Assembly: GCA_003313425.1 (NCBI GenBank)
Contig: NHZP01000050.1
Span: 248,001 to 312,000, forward strand
DNA length: 64,000 nt
Direction of reading: 5' to 3'
Origin: Pseudopyrenochaeta lycopersici
Taxonomy: Eukaryota; Ascomycota; Dothideomycetes; Pleosporales; Pseudopyrenochaetaceae
The position numbers and the translations under genes were made by a program. The notes beneath the pieces were generated by a model that had not been told where the DNA came from, did no database searches, and saw nothing but the letters and a program-made list of their open reading frames with translations. This document shows, one piece after another, positions 1 to 9,992 of this stretch (its first letter is position 1; each line of letters begins with the position of its first letter).

Positions 1-2448
1 ATCGGACCGTATAAAAAACATACAATAACAAGGTTCTGGCAGCGCCACGGCCACACCAAAGGTCGTCCGCAAACAAAAGAGGCATGTGCCGAGCGGGTTG
101 GTTCCGCGAATGATCTGTGCGACTGCATCATCTGAGCTTTGAGTAGTTCCGTCGTCATTCTACAAATGTATTTTCGGTACTTTCACGATTGAGGGTACAG
201 CAACGTCAGGGATATGTAAGTGCATATGGACTCCACGATTCAACTCTCATGATATTGGCAGGAATGATGACGACTTTCGCTCCCTGGGACTACACTTTTA
301 CTGGACCCGTACTGATCTTCAAAACGTTTGCAATCTTGTTTTCCTTTCAGCACATCACCTCTGCACCAAGTTGGAGGTCCGGATCAATGCAGTTGTTCGC
401 TTGCGAATAATGCTTTGTCTCATTCAATTCTCTACTCTAGAAGACGTACAGCATGTTACCCTGCCCAGCAGCTATTTTTCTCGTTGTTTCTTCAAACAAA
501 GAATTTTGGAGAAGAAGTCTTTCCTGATAGACAACAGCCGCTATTGCGTCTTTGGGCGCTTGCAACGCTGCTCACGTCATTCAGTGCACACTTTACTAGC
601 AAGTATTGGTCTTTTCACTCCTAAACCTTGTCGCAGAGCACAAGTTCTGTTTTAGGACTGAGATTGCTCATTGTTTCTTCAAATACAATCTAAGTTGCAA
701 TATAAATTGCTATAGCGTAGATCAAGTACATCTACGTCCTGACCATGGGACTTGCTAACACTGGTGCATCCGCCGAAAGGATCATCGATCCAATCCTCAC
801 ATGACGGCTTGATATCGGCATAAGTTTCAAGCTGGGCGATGTGGGCCTCTCGAGCATTCATCACAGTGGCGGGCGTCGGTGGATTCCGCTAGCGTCGGGG
901 AGTGACCGAGAACCTTGCTAGTTCAGATTTTATCTGGTCTTTGGTCTTCGTAAGGACCGTGCTACCCATACTTTGCTGCCCATGTCTTACAGTCTTTCGA
1001 CGCGTTGGGCGCGCTTATGACGCATCAAGCCTAGCGAACTAGTTACCTGCTTGTTTTGGATGCAGGTCAGGATCAAGTAAACGATGGCACCACAAAGGCC
1101 ATTTCGTATAGCAGCAAGCGCTCGCGATGGCAAACATAATAAAAACATTTTCTGCTACCTATCTCATCCAACCCTGACCTATTCCTCCTGTCGACACAGG
1201 AGGTTTGGTGTGTAAGGTTAACCCTGAAGTTCAGTCGTAACGCGCAGGCGGACACGAAAGCACACACCAAACATCAGGCTCCCAGCAGCTACGAACCGCA
1301 CCAATTCTATATGTAGAAGTTTTGCAAACAACACGCCGTGATCAATTGTACTGTGCCGCTCGCGCTCTGAGTGCTACAACAGATTTCCACGCTCAAGCTC
1401 TAGCTCGAACGCTGGTAATTGCGGTGGACTGTGCTCAACTAGACTATGTAGCTGGCTCCTACGAGAATCCTGAATAGACAGTGGTCCGCCTCATAGATCG
1501 CCTAGATAACTGTTGCCCAGCTCCTTATTGTCCCTCTACGAAATGAAATCTTATTTTACCTGCCTGTAAAATAAGTCTATGCTACAACTATTCTCTAGTA
1601 TTACGCAAAAAAAAAGTGCCTCCCAAACGCAACAGATCATAATGAGCCCTAGACGCACCATTTTTCAACTCTCATCAAGCTCACCATGCTCATTAGATTC
1701 GCTCAGATCTTGCTACAGAGCATTCATTCAGTATGCGATGTGCTTCCACTCGATGTCGCAATTTTGTTCTGTTCCGCGTTCGAAGATTCAAATGTTAGGG
1801 CGTTCGTCTTTACTCTCAATAGCGCACATTAAAAGCTAACATTCTTTGAGTAACATAGCTACCTGACAAAGAAAACATTTAAACCCACTATGGGAATGGA
1901 GAAAGGCCTCAAGTGCTCTAAGACCGTTACACAGGCTGCTCACGCTAGCTCTCTCAATTTTTCTTGAGGCTTCTCAACAAGGTGAAGTAGCTGCTACCTA
2001 CTAATGTTGTTACACACATTACTGACCTCAGTAGTACTTAGGCTGCCCGGAAGGTCTCAAAATCAGGTACATATTAGAGGGCTTGCATGAGGCATATTTA
2101 CTACTTTATCCGTTGAAAAGCGCAAAGGAAAACTTTTTCGTACAGCCTTTAATGCACCAAGCTTGTATGCCATGAAGACGACGAATACTATTTGGTTGCT
2201 TGGCTTTGATTGGAGCCGTACGAAATTGTCCACGTAACTGGCAGCAGAGCCTACAAACGTTGTGTGGCACAGGCCATAATCGCCCACGGCACACCTATGG
2301 TTTTCCTCCACTATTGATGTCAGATCTATCACGGTGATTTTGATGAGGAAAATTCCAGGGATATATTTAGATTCGAAACAAATTTGAAAACAAAACAGTG
2401 CGGGCAAGTCTCGCATACTCAGATTCCAACCTATCCAAGGCCCAATAC
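1..2448. other. Intergenic, no supported gene
   Basis: Only short overlapping open frames (under about 135 codons) occur here on both strands. None shows a recognisable domain, a plausible exon series or a signal peptide. Base composition is ordinary, with no transposon ends or tandem array seen. The right end borders the 3' end of the minus-strand 769-aa gene. Confidence 0.5.
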
Positions 2449-4758
2449 TCAAGAAGACCCTGCCCATTCTGCATTGACACCATATCCCGCTTCTCCCGTC
2501 ACAGGATCAACAATAGAAAAGCCAGAAAGATTCCAACTAATTAACCCACTATTATTGCCGGAATATCCATAACCGATCGTCAGCCGATTAGACGTGATCA
2601 AAACCTGCGCTGAGCCTGGGAGGTAGGCTGTGGCCTTTCCAGAAATCGTCACATTGACCACTTTATTAGCTCCCGTCGGAATGGGCAGCGTTGCTGTTGC
2701 GGTGGCTATGGTTGGGAAACCAGGATTCGGTTGGGAAATAGAGGGGTTGAGTGTGCGTTTACTTGCCGTGTCCCAGGTTGGGACAACTTCAAAATTCAGG
2801 GAGTCGATGTTGACTCCAATTCCGAGGCCCGGAATCGATGTCGGAATCGGTTGAGCCCGAACTGTCAGTGACCAGTTCCTGATGGGGTCTGAGAGGGAGA
2901 CGCTAAAGCTCGCGTCCTTAAAGGCAGGTGGGGCGCTGACGACGAAGGTTGGATTCGGATCGCCTAGTGCTGGCGAATAGTGAATTGTCTGGCCGGTTGA
3001 CCCTATTGGTTTCCCATTGAGATGTACGGACGCAGCTATCTGCTCGCCGTTTTCGCTATCCACCGCTGTAATCACAAATGTGACAGTTGTTCCGCGGACT
3101 GCCGTCGTTGGGTTCCCAGATAGTTTCAGTATCCCGAGAGTGACAGCTGTGAAGTCACCCTCCCCCGGCTTTGACGCTCTTTCACAGAGCATTTGCACAG
3201 CCGAGACGCGGTCTAGCTCTATAAGTGTCCGCCAAAGCCAAAGGGCATTCCCCTGTTTTCCGAACATTTGAACAGGCGACGAGGAAATGACCCCGTTGAC
3301 TAGAATATATACTACCGCACCACTCAGCACGCCATCAAGTCGGACAGTTCTTGTGCCTGGGTGAAGTGGTCGTATAATAGTCGGCGTAGGAAGCGGGCTC
3401 GGTAGAGCGTTTACCGTAGTTGATATTTTGAAGTCCGCTCCACACCCAATCGATACAATGGTTACCGTCCCTCTTCGCAGAGGCGGCCAAACTTTTAGAA
3501 CAAAGCTTAGCTCCTTGGCTTGAATCTGATCTGAAATGGACTTCCCATCAGAGTCGAGTGCCTGAATAATGGCCCCTGGAAAGACGTTCTCCAAAGGGAT
3601 GCCACAGTTGCATTCAAATAATTCGGCAGCAAATCGCGGCGGTCCTCCATCTGTCGGGATCCCCCCGCCTTGTCTGTACACCATAGCTCGCGGGCTTTCA
3701 AGATCGCAATGTAACTGCGATATTGCAATTGTAAGCTCACCAGGAGAGTTCCATGGAAAGTCGGGGGGAAGGTCAACCACATCAGTCTCGGTGGTGAACG
3801 GATGACGCCCAAGGAAAGTCTCTGTAGTAGTGCCGCCAGGAGGTGTAGTTATAGCGAAGATATTCAAGAATCCGATTGGGAAAAGGTTGGAAACAGTGAA
3901 GCGTAGGACTTCTCGACAGAGTTCGTGATTTAATTTTGGCGCTGTTAAAGAGTTGAGCCGGTCAACCGTCACGGTCCATGGAATGCCATCCCTGCTACAC
4001 CTAGGGAGCTTTTGCACTAGCTCCATGGTTCCCGCCTTCATTGGGGGGCCGTTCACGCCAGTGAATATTTCTGCTGGGTTTAGCCACGCCTCAACCTGTC
4101 CCTCGTTGTTTATCTCCGTTCGGGCGCCTGGAATCATGTTGGAAAAGTGAAGTTCTACATCGCACTGTTTCACAACATCCAAAGACCCTGCAGGAAGCGG
4201 TCCCTCGAGCGGCATGAATCTTGGAACAGGAGGGAGCGCTGGACTAGGCCCTTCGTTTAGATTTCCCCCGATAGTTGCCTGCTGAATGATTTCGATTTTC
4301 GATTCGGGATCGATTCCTCGCTCACGGTCCATTCCACACCAGGTGGGAAGTCTTGATGGCTGGATTAGGGTCTTGCCGAATACCACCCCATTTACTCGCG
4401 TCACCAAGGTTGCGCCAGGGCAAAGAGCATCAACCATCACATCTGTCATACAGGTGTGAAGCACCGATTTCAGGATCGGAGCACCTAAAACAACTCCCTG
4501 TATACGAATCGAGTATTTTGTCACCAGACTAGTGCCATCGCTCGTGGTCTGAGTTCCGCTAAGGAAGTGATCTTCTACAAGACCCGACGTGTTCAAAGGC
4601 ACCTGTACCTCTCCATCAGCATTGGATGTGATGCCACCGACTTCTGTAGTGCCGTCGAGGATGGCAACTTTGGCGCCATTAATTACGCCCGTCACCCTAA
4701 TTTTCTGTGACAACACCGTCACCGGGCCCCAAAGTGTGATTGGCAGTGGAACAGGCAT
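2449..4758 (-). CDS. Hypothetical intronless 769-aa protein with repeated beta-sandwich-like segments
   Basis: A single uninterrupted frame of 769 residues, unusually long for an intronless gene among the intron-rich genes further right. I do not recognise the family. Visible features are recurrent Gly/Val-rich segments of the form I-R-V-T-G-V-I-N-G-A (about residues 20-30), I-R-I-Q-G-V-V-L-G-A (about 84-93) and V-R-L-D-G-V-L-S-G-A (about 470-480). They look like the first strands of Ig-like or carbohydrate-binding-like modules. The protein has about a dozen Cys, many Pro/Thr linkers, no N-terminal signal peptide and no clear membrane segment. The final ~100 residues are Asn/Ser/Gly-rich and may be a separate lipid-droplet-shaped or lectin-like beta domain (speculative). 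The start chosen is the first Met; no upstream in-frame Met exists. The repeat style resembles bacterial surface proteins, so transfer from bacteria is possible but unproven. Confidence 0.6.
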   Translation of the reverse strand: MPVPLPITLWGPVTVLSQKIRVTGVINGAKVAILDGTTEVGGITSNADGEVQVPLNTSGLVEDHFLSGTQTTSDGTSLVTKYSIRIQGVVLGAPILKSVLHTCMTDVMVDALCPGATLVTRVNGVVFGKTLIQPSRLPTWCGMDRERGIDPESKIEIIQQATIGGNLNEGPSPALPPVPRFMPLEGPLPAGSLDVVKQCDVELHFSNMIPGARTEINNEGQVEAWLNPAEIFTGVNGPPMKAGTMELVQKLPRCSRDGIPWTVTVDRLNSLTAPKLNHELCREVLRFTVSNLFPIGFLNIFAITTPPGGTTTETFLGRHPFTTETDVVDLPPDFPWNSPGELTIAISQLHCDLESPRAMVYRQGGGIPTDGGPPRFAAELFECNCGIPLENVFPGAIIQALDSDGKSISDQIQAKELSFVLKVWPPLRRGTVTIVSIGCGADFKISTTVNALPSPLPTPTIIRPLHPGTRTVRLDGVLSGAVVYILVNGVISSSPVQMFGKQGNALWLWRTLIELDRVSAVQMLCERASKPGEGDFTAVTLGILKLSGNPTTAVRGTTVTFVITAVDSENGEQIAASVHLNGKPIGSTGQTIHYSPALGDPNPTFVVSAPPAFKDASFSVSLSDPIRNWSLTVRAQPIPTSIPGLGIGVNIDSLNFEVVPTWDTASKRTLNPSISQPNPGFPTIATATATLPIPTGANKVVNVTISGKATAYLPGSAQVLITSNRLTIGYGYSGNNSGLISWNLSGFSIVDPVTGEAGYGVNAEWAGSS

Positions 4759-6709
4759 AATTAATGGCTCTGAAGTTTTGAGAAGTGTAACTTAGAATGT
4801 AGAGAACGAGGAAAGCATCTATCAGCTCACTTTATATCGTTTCAGCTCCCTTCCATAGTTCCAGCTCACATCGCTTTAGTGCTATCAGCTGCAGCCGAAC
4901 ACGAACGTAATACCTCACTAAAAAGAACCTATTGGACATCTACTGGTACGAATCTCATGCCCTCGAAGCGATAGTGCACGTCAATTGGCTTCTACATTTC
5001 AGCTTGGCGTTGTAACGGCAATATCCGTCGAACTAAGCTTTCTCACAAGCAAGCTTGGGTGGTTGTGGTGTTCAAGTGGCGTAGAGCTTAACCGTGTGCT
5101 TGAATTTGGCGGGGTGGGGCATTTCCTTTGTCACCTACGTTAGCAAATTGTGCGGCAAGAAAAGAAAATACTCCGCCGGGTGCTGCCTATGGTTTTCATG
5201 TTTTCGTGTGTAGTTAGTATTCCTCAGTTTGCGTGTTCCAAAGCGTTATGATATTTAACTTGCATTTTCATTGTCATCAATCTTCGAAGATCAGACTGGA
5301 AGCAGAAAAAGGAGCAAAAACTCGTACGAAATCTTCATCTCAAATTGATTGCAATGTAAAGTAATAAGACCGCTGGTTTGAGCCTCGATTCAACATAGCG
5401 AACCCGTCAGCACAAGCGAGCGAACATGGGCGATGCGGCCGTTCGCTATCTACTGTACCCAACCATATCTCTTGTCACAACCTCCAGGCTCTTGCTTTAG
5501 CTGGGAGTTTTGGGCAGAGTTCTGAGCTATCAAGCTGCGTTCCACATAGGTTACCGCTCATGGTAATACTTCTGAACCTGGAACGAAAGGGCTGGAATGC
5601 TTGTGAATTCACCGCCCACATCAAGTACCAGATGCTTTTTAATTGCCAATAACCATGTCTTACGTGGGGGTCTATTTGATAACTTACCCGGGTTTCATCC
5701 AGTATGGTGATAGATATGCTTTTCTCGCTCTTGTTCAATGAGGTAACAGAAAGTTTGTGACACAATGGTAGATACCAAGTCAGTTGAATTTTAACTTCAC
5801 ATATTTAAATAATGACAAGTTTCCTCCGCAACTGCTTCCAAGCTTACTCTTAGTAATCATTTTTTTTATATATAATTATAATTAGGTAATTATAATCTTA
5901 AGAAGCGGGCAGAACGGCCTGAACGATAAACTTCATCAGTGAGAACACATTTAAAATACTATGCCTTTGCTATAGCCTAGTATTGGACACATTTAGTGTC
6001 TAATATTTGAAGCCAAACCCACGTGGTTCAAGCATGCTCCCACAAGCATGGCGAATGCAACAGTCATTTATCTTTGGCTATGAATGAAGCCATCGCAGAA
6101 CACAGCTGATTTGAGCCCCCCAACCATTCAAATTGCAAATCGCCCTGATGGGGTGAAGAAATATGGTTCCGGTCAAGTACCCCATTTCCAGACATAATCC
6201 CTGAGCGCTGAATACGGTCCATCAAGGGCTGAAATATCACCCCCAATAAACGATGCTCAAAGGGAGGAACCAATCCTCCTGCAAGTCATCGCCATCGTAA
6301 TTCAAGACGCCAAAGGCTGAGTCAATGCTTTCTGATGCTGAGGCATTGCATCAAGCCTGCCCATCAGGCAACCACGGTGACTGACACGCTAGTAGTAGAT
6401 GCAGCGCGAGATTGATTAGCATAAGACCACGCACTAACTTTATGATGAGTCTGGATAACAAAGAGTATGAAGAGAATGAATATTTCCTGTTTCTTTAGGA
6501 TGTGAGCATAAGAACTGATACGAAGATCCTCTACCCCTTCCAAAGCGTAGTATCTGACATGTAATTGCGGTGGGAAGCAATTGGTCTAGTTGTTGTTCAA
6601 AAAGCAACAGCACGCCCAAATCCGAACAATGAATCTGCGAAATCGTATTGGCATATGCTGCACCGTGCTATATACATGCCCGAAGTCGTCTTGTACAATA
6701 CCCTCAATT
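4759..6709. other. Intergenic, no supported gene
   Basis: Nearly 2 kb with short, unconvincing open frames only. An AT-rich patch lies near 5,855-5,900. No repeats, transposon ends or RNA genes were recognised. It holds the upstream region of the 769-aa gene (from 4,759) and the 3' flank of the esterase-like gene. Confidence 0.5.
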
Positions 6710-7709
6710 TCACCAATCGAGGAAATAGTCAAGTCCATCAGATATTGCGTTTCCACCCACTGCAGGGTGATAGCTGAATGGATATTCACGTATCTCGATG
6801 TGGCGTAGGCTAGGACTTTCCTTTATCTCATTATAAAAGCGATTGCAAAGCTCCTGCATCCTCATTGATTCTAGGAAGGTCCTCCTTTGATTATACGCCT
6901 CCTCTGTCTCTGTCCTCCGCTTCTGGGGAAACTGCTCCCATCCGCCATAAGTGAGCTGGAGCGCAGGCTTATTTGTTGCATTGGACAAAGCTCCGGATAT
7001 GAAGGGCTCGAGGTGATCAAAAATGTAAGCATTATTCCAGACCAAAAATGGCGACGCGCTTAGGAAGACGTCAAAAAGATGGGGGCGCGTCATAAGGGTA
7101 TAAATAGTAAAGAGGCCACTGAATGAGTGGCCATACAAGGCATCGCGGTTGAATTTTGCATTTGGAAAATAGCTGTGGACCCAGGGACGAAGAACGGTAT
7201 CGAGGAATTGGATGAAAGCCTCGCCGCCTGATGGAACGCCAGGCAACTCGGGTGTGGGGCAAGTCTCACAAACAGGGATCTGATAATCGTAGTATCGACC
7301 ATCCGCGTAGGGTGAATCCACGGGAAGATGTGGATATCCAATGCTTACGATAATTGTATCCGGCTGCAAAGGGTCATTGGGCCGGATCCTACGAAAAGCT
7401 TCCGTTGCGGTCTGTGCCTGAGCATTCCCATCGAGAATGTACCTGCTTGAGAGTAAATAGAGTTTTCGCGTAGATTAAAGTCTGTACTCGTGGATCGGGA
7501 AGGTGGCGCAATGACTAGGGGGCATACAAGGTTTCAACGCTGCTCTGAACGTTCGTCGAAGTCCAATTTAGTGGCCAAGAGATCTGGACTTGATATTCCC
7601 AAGTGCCATTGGTGACATTCCAGTATGCAATATTGGGAAGGACGGTAGGTGGGAAGGAGGTGATAAGAGGATGAAACGACCAGGCCCCGATCGACGAACT
7701 GTTCGTCAT
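6710..7709 (-). CDS. Alpha/beta-hydrolase, esterase-D/siderophore-esterase-like
   Basis: Two exons: complement(6710..7442, 7528..7709), with an 85-nt intron (GTATGC...CAG) that joins the frames in phase. The product is about 304 aa. It has the nucleophile elbow G-H-S-F-S-G (Ser nucleophile) preceded by a family-typical Y-I-L-D-G-N segment just after the splice junction. A late His in the Y-H-P-A context completes a likely Ser-Asp-His triad. This pattern fits the PF00756 esterase family, which includes fungal and bacterial siderophore (IroE/Fes-like) esterases that hydrolyse ester bonds in ferri-siderophores; the substrate here is not shown by sequence. No signal peptide is obvious with the start chosen at 7709 (Met-Thr-Asn-Ser). 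An in-frame upstream Met at 7811 would add 34 residues. No siderophore synthetase is nearby, so the iron link is inference. Confidence 0.72.
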
Positions 7710-8570
7710 CTTGGCTGTCGAAGCGTTGGATGAAGGTTGGCAGCTGCTGAACCAGACAACGAGTGTTGGCGCGAGTCTTGAGGAAACCAGTGCGCTAGTG
7801 CAATATTTCATTTATATCCCCTCTTGCCAAAAAGTAGCGGTGAAAAGAAACAAAAGAGGCAACCCGATTTTGGGGGCCAGGTTATTCATTTTCATGCGCA
7901 TGCTGGGCGCAACCGTCTGCCCATCACTATCACAAAACGCCCTGCTCTCTAAATCAAGCTAACACCAACAGGGTTGACAGGCATCGGACTGCCGGTCGTG
8001 AGCGGCAGCGAATACAAGCAGAACGGTGGTGCTAAAATTCGCCAACCGTACGAGTCTTTGGCGCAATTTCTAATGCCAGGTGAAGCGAAGGACGGCATGC
8101 GGGCGAATTGAGCATGCAGCGCCCGAGTCAAGCTGACGGACGGAGCGGGGATTGCACATTTTAACCCCGGTTGAATTGGAGAGACTGCAGGAGACGCCTG
8201 CGCCACACGTACTGTGGCATTGGGGTGACGATTAAATGTGGCGGTGGTCGCTTGCGCTGACAATGGTAGACACAAGGGCCAATCAACATTGCGCATGAAG
8301 AAGGCGCGCTGGGCAGGGCGCCAAGAAATTGGGACACATCAACCCTCCATCGCTATGCGACATCACGCTGAAACGGACTCATCATCTCCGGAAGCTAAAC
8401 CCTCCTTGATACTGAGGCACTTGGAATGTTGAGCAGGTGACGCGCTGCAGCACTGGAGAGAGCTCATTGCCGCGCTGAAACCACTTCCAAGTCCGAATGC
8501 AAGCCTTATGCAATCAAACTCGCCCTCTCTCTACCTGTCTATAATGAACCCAAAAGTGAGAATAGTCGCC
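7710..8570. other. Intergenic between esterase and gasdermin-like gene
   Basis: Contains the promoter side of the esterase-like gene and the 3' flank of the minus-strand gene ending at 8571. A 115-codon minus-strand open frame (7949-8296) has no domain or exon partners and is not called. Confidence 0.45.
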
Positions 8571-9449
8571 TCAAGAAGTTCTTCCATCGAGCCCCGACGC
8601 GGCAAAGAAAATCTCTCCAGACTCAGCAACAAATCTATCCCGAGCGTCTCCCTCAGCCACGGCCTCATCATCCATATCCGCTCCTACCATATCCTCCCCC
8701 TCGCAGTCCCCCTCCTCATCCTCCCTTCCCCCAACCCTCGCCGTGTCAAACCGCCTCCACCTTGTTCCTGCCTCCAGTCCCATCTTCTCCACAGCGCCCC
8801 TCTTGAACCAACCCAGCCTCACTCTACGATACTGGACCGCACACACTTGCTCTCCCTCCGCCACAAAGCTGCGCCTCTCATCTATCGTACCGCTGTGCGC
8901 GGCAGTGACGCCCGGGTCCATAAAGTCGTTGAAGGGCAGAAGTAGCCGGACGCCGCTCGCCGCGATCGCTGATGAGATGGGAAGAACGAGGCGGCTATTA
9001 GAGGAGTGGGTGGTGTTCCTGCTCTCGCTAATGCTGGCGTTGAGGAGGGTATGGTATCCGACGATGAGGTAGATGGCCCCGCCCTCGCCGACGGCTTGCT
9101 CGAGCCAGGCGCGAGTAGCAGGTTCCTGAACCGCGGTGCGGAAATATAGCGTTGCATTTGTTAAATAGTACGACCGTGCTTCGTCTGCTTTGATGCGGAT
9201 AGAGGATTTTGCGCGCTTGGTAGCAGAAGCGGAGAGGAAAGAGGTCAGCTCGGAAACGAAGTTGCGATGGAGGTTAGAGCTGTGGGTGCTGCCGTAGTGA
9301 GTCTGCAGCTTCTCCGTCGCGTGAAGCGAGAGGTCACAGGCGGGGATGTGGAAATCTTGGTGCGGCTCATTGACGCTGGTTAGGAAACGACCGAGGCTGA
9401 TGGAGGAGTGGGGAAGGAGTATGGACGGGAGAAGGACGCTGGAGGGCAT
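8571..9449 (-). CDS. Candidate fungal gasdermin-like pore-forming protein (RCD-1/HET-Q1 type)
   Basis: Intronless, 292 aa, close to the ~250-290 aa of fungal gasdermin-like proteins such as RCD-1 and HET-Q1. Seen directly: an N-terminal amphipathic beta-like stretch (S-I-S-L-G-R-F-L, about residues 15-22), a central segment with A-R-S-Y, a predicted strand in the I-Y-L-I-V-G-Y-H-T-L context (about 130-140), a basic region near 205-240, and a strongly acidic tail from about 240 to 280. Family knowledge: fungal gasdermins have a cytotoxic N-terminal domain held inactive by a short C-terminal tail, and most are encoded beside a subtilisin-like or CHAT (caspase-like) protease that removes the tail. 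The next gene, divergently transcribed, is exactly such a CHAT protein. The assignment is from recalled family pattern plus this context; a structure prediction would be decisive. If wrong, it is a conserved fungal protein of unknown function. Confidence 0.55.
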   Translation of the reverse strand: MPSSVLLPSILLPHSSISLGRFLTSVNEPHQDFHIPACDLSLHATEKLQTHYGSTHSSNLHRNFVSELTSFLSASATKRAKSSIRIKADEARSYYLTNATLYFRTAVQEPATRAWLEQAVGEGGAIYLIVGYHTLLNASISESRNTTHSSNSRLVLPISSAIAASGVRLLLPFNDFMDPGVTAAHSGTIDERRSFVAEGEQVCAVQYRRVRLGWFKRGAVEKMGLEAGTRWRRFDTARVGGREDEEGDCEGEDMVGADMDDEAVAEGDARDRFVAESGEIFFAASGLDGRTS

Positions 9450-9992
9450 GGTCCGCGGCTGAAATCATTGACTACGGCGCTGAACTGAAGGGTATTTGAT
9501 ATACTACGTTTCATACAAGGTGGATGGGCTGCAGATGGCTATGCCTCCTCCGTCGTCAGGCTAGATAACTCCACCCTTGAGGATTCTAGACAACAGAGAA
9601 AGCAAGAGAGAATGACCAATACATGGGCTCTGTGTACTCAGTTTGGGTTCGGAAAGTGCAAATAGCAATTTGTTCACCCCAAGAGGCAAGTCGATTTATT
9701 TATGCGAGTTTGTCTCGCAGGCTACTTATGGCCTATCAAGGCTCAACCTCGACGCCTGACGACGTGGCTGTGTTCAGCCGCACGGATGCTGCCGTCTCGT
9801 AGCGCCAAGTCGTGGCCTATCGAGGCTGGACCACGATGCTTGGCAAGGCGGCTGTGTTCAGCCATGCTGCCTTCACCATGCAGCTGAGCCTCGAGCGATA
9901 AGCCTTATCACCGCTCTCGAGATATACTCCAGAAACAGAGGACCCCACTTACCAAAATCTTTGCCTTCACGTAGGCACCACACGACACGGTT
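9450..9992. promoter_or_regulatory. Shared divergent promoter of gasdermin-like and TPR-CHAT genes
   Basis: The two start codons point away from each other and are 543 bp apart, so this stretch must carry both promoters. No TATA box was confidently identified. It contains an imperfect direct repeat (see separate entry). Confidence 0.5.
9731..9880. repeat. Imperfect direct repeat in the divergent promoter
   Basis: Two copies of a roughly 65-bp unit, 84 bp apart (starting 9731 and 9815). Both begin GCCTATC-A/G-AGGCT and share GTGGCTGTGTTCAGCC / GCGGCTGTGTTCAGCC followed by GATGCTGCC / CATGCTGCC. The function is unknown. Confidence 0.55.

Noticed and set aside
7949..8296. 115-codon minus-strand frame as a gene
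   Set aside because: No domain, no splice partners and no start context; likely chance.
8508..9072. Plus-strand frames opposite the gasdermin-like gene
   Set aside because: Low-complexity Pro/Ser/Leu composition typical of antisense shadows of a GC-biased coding region.
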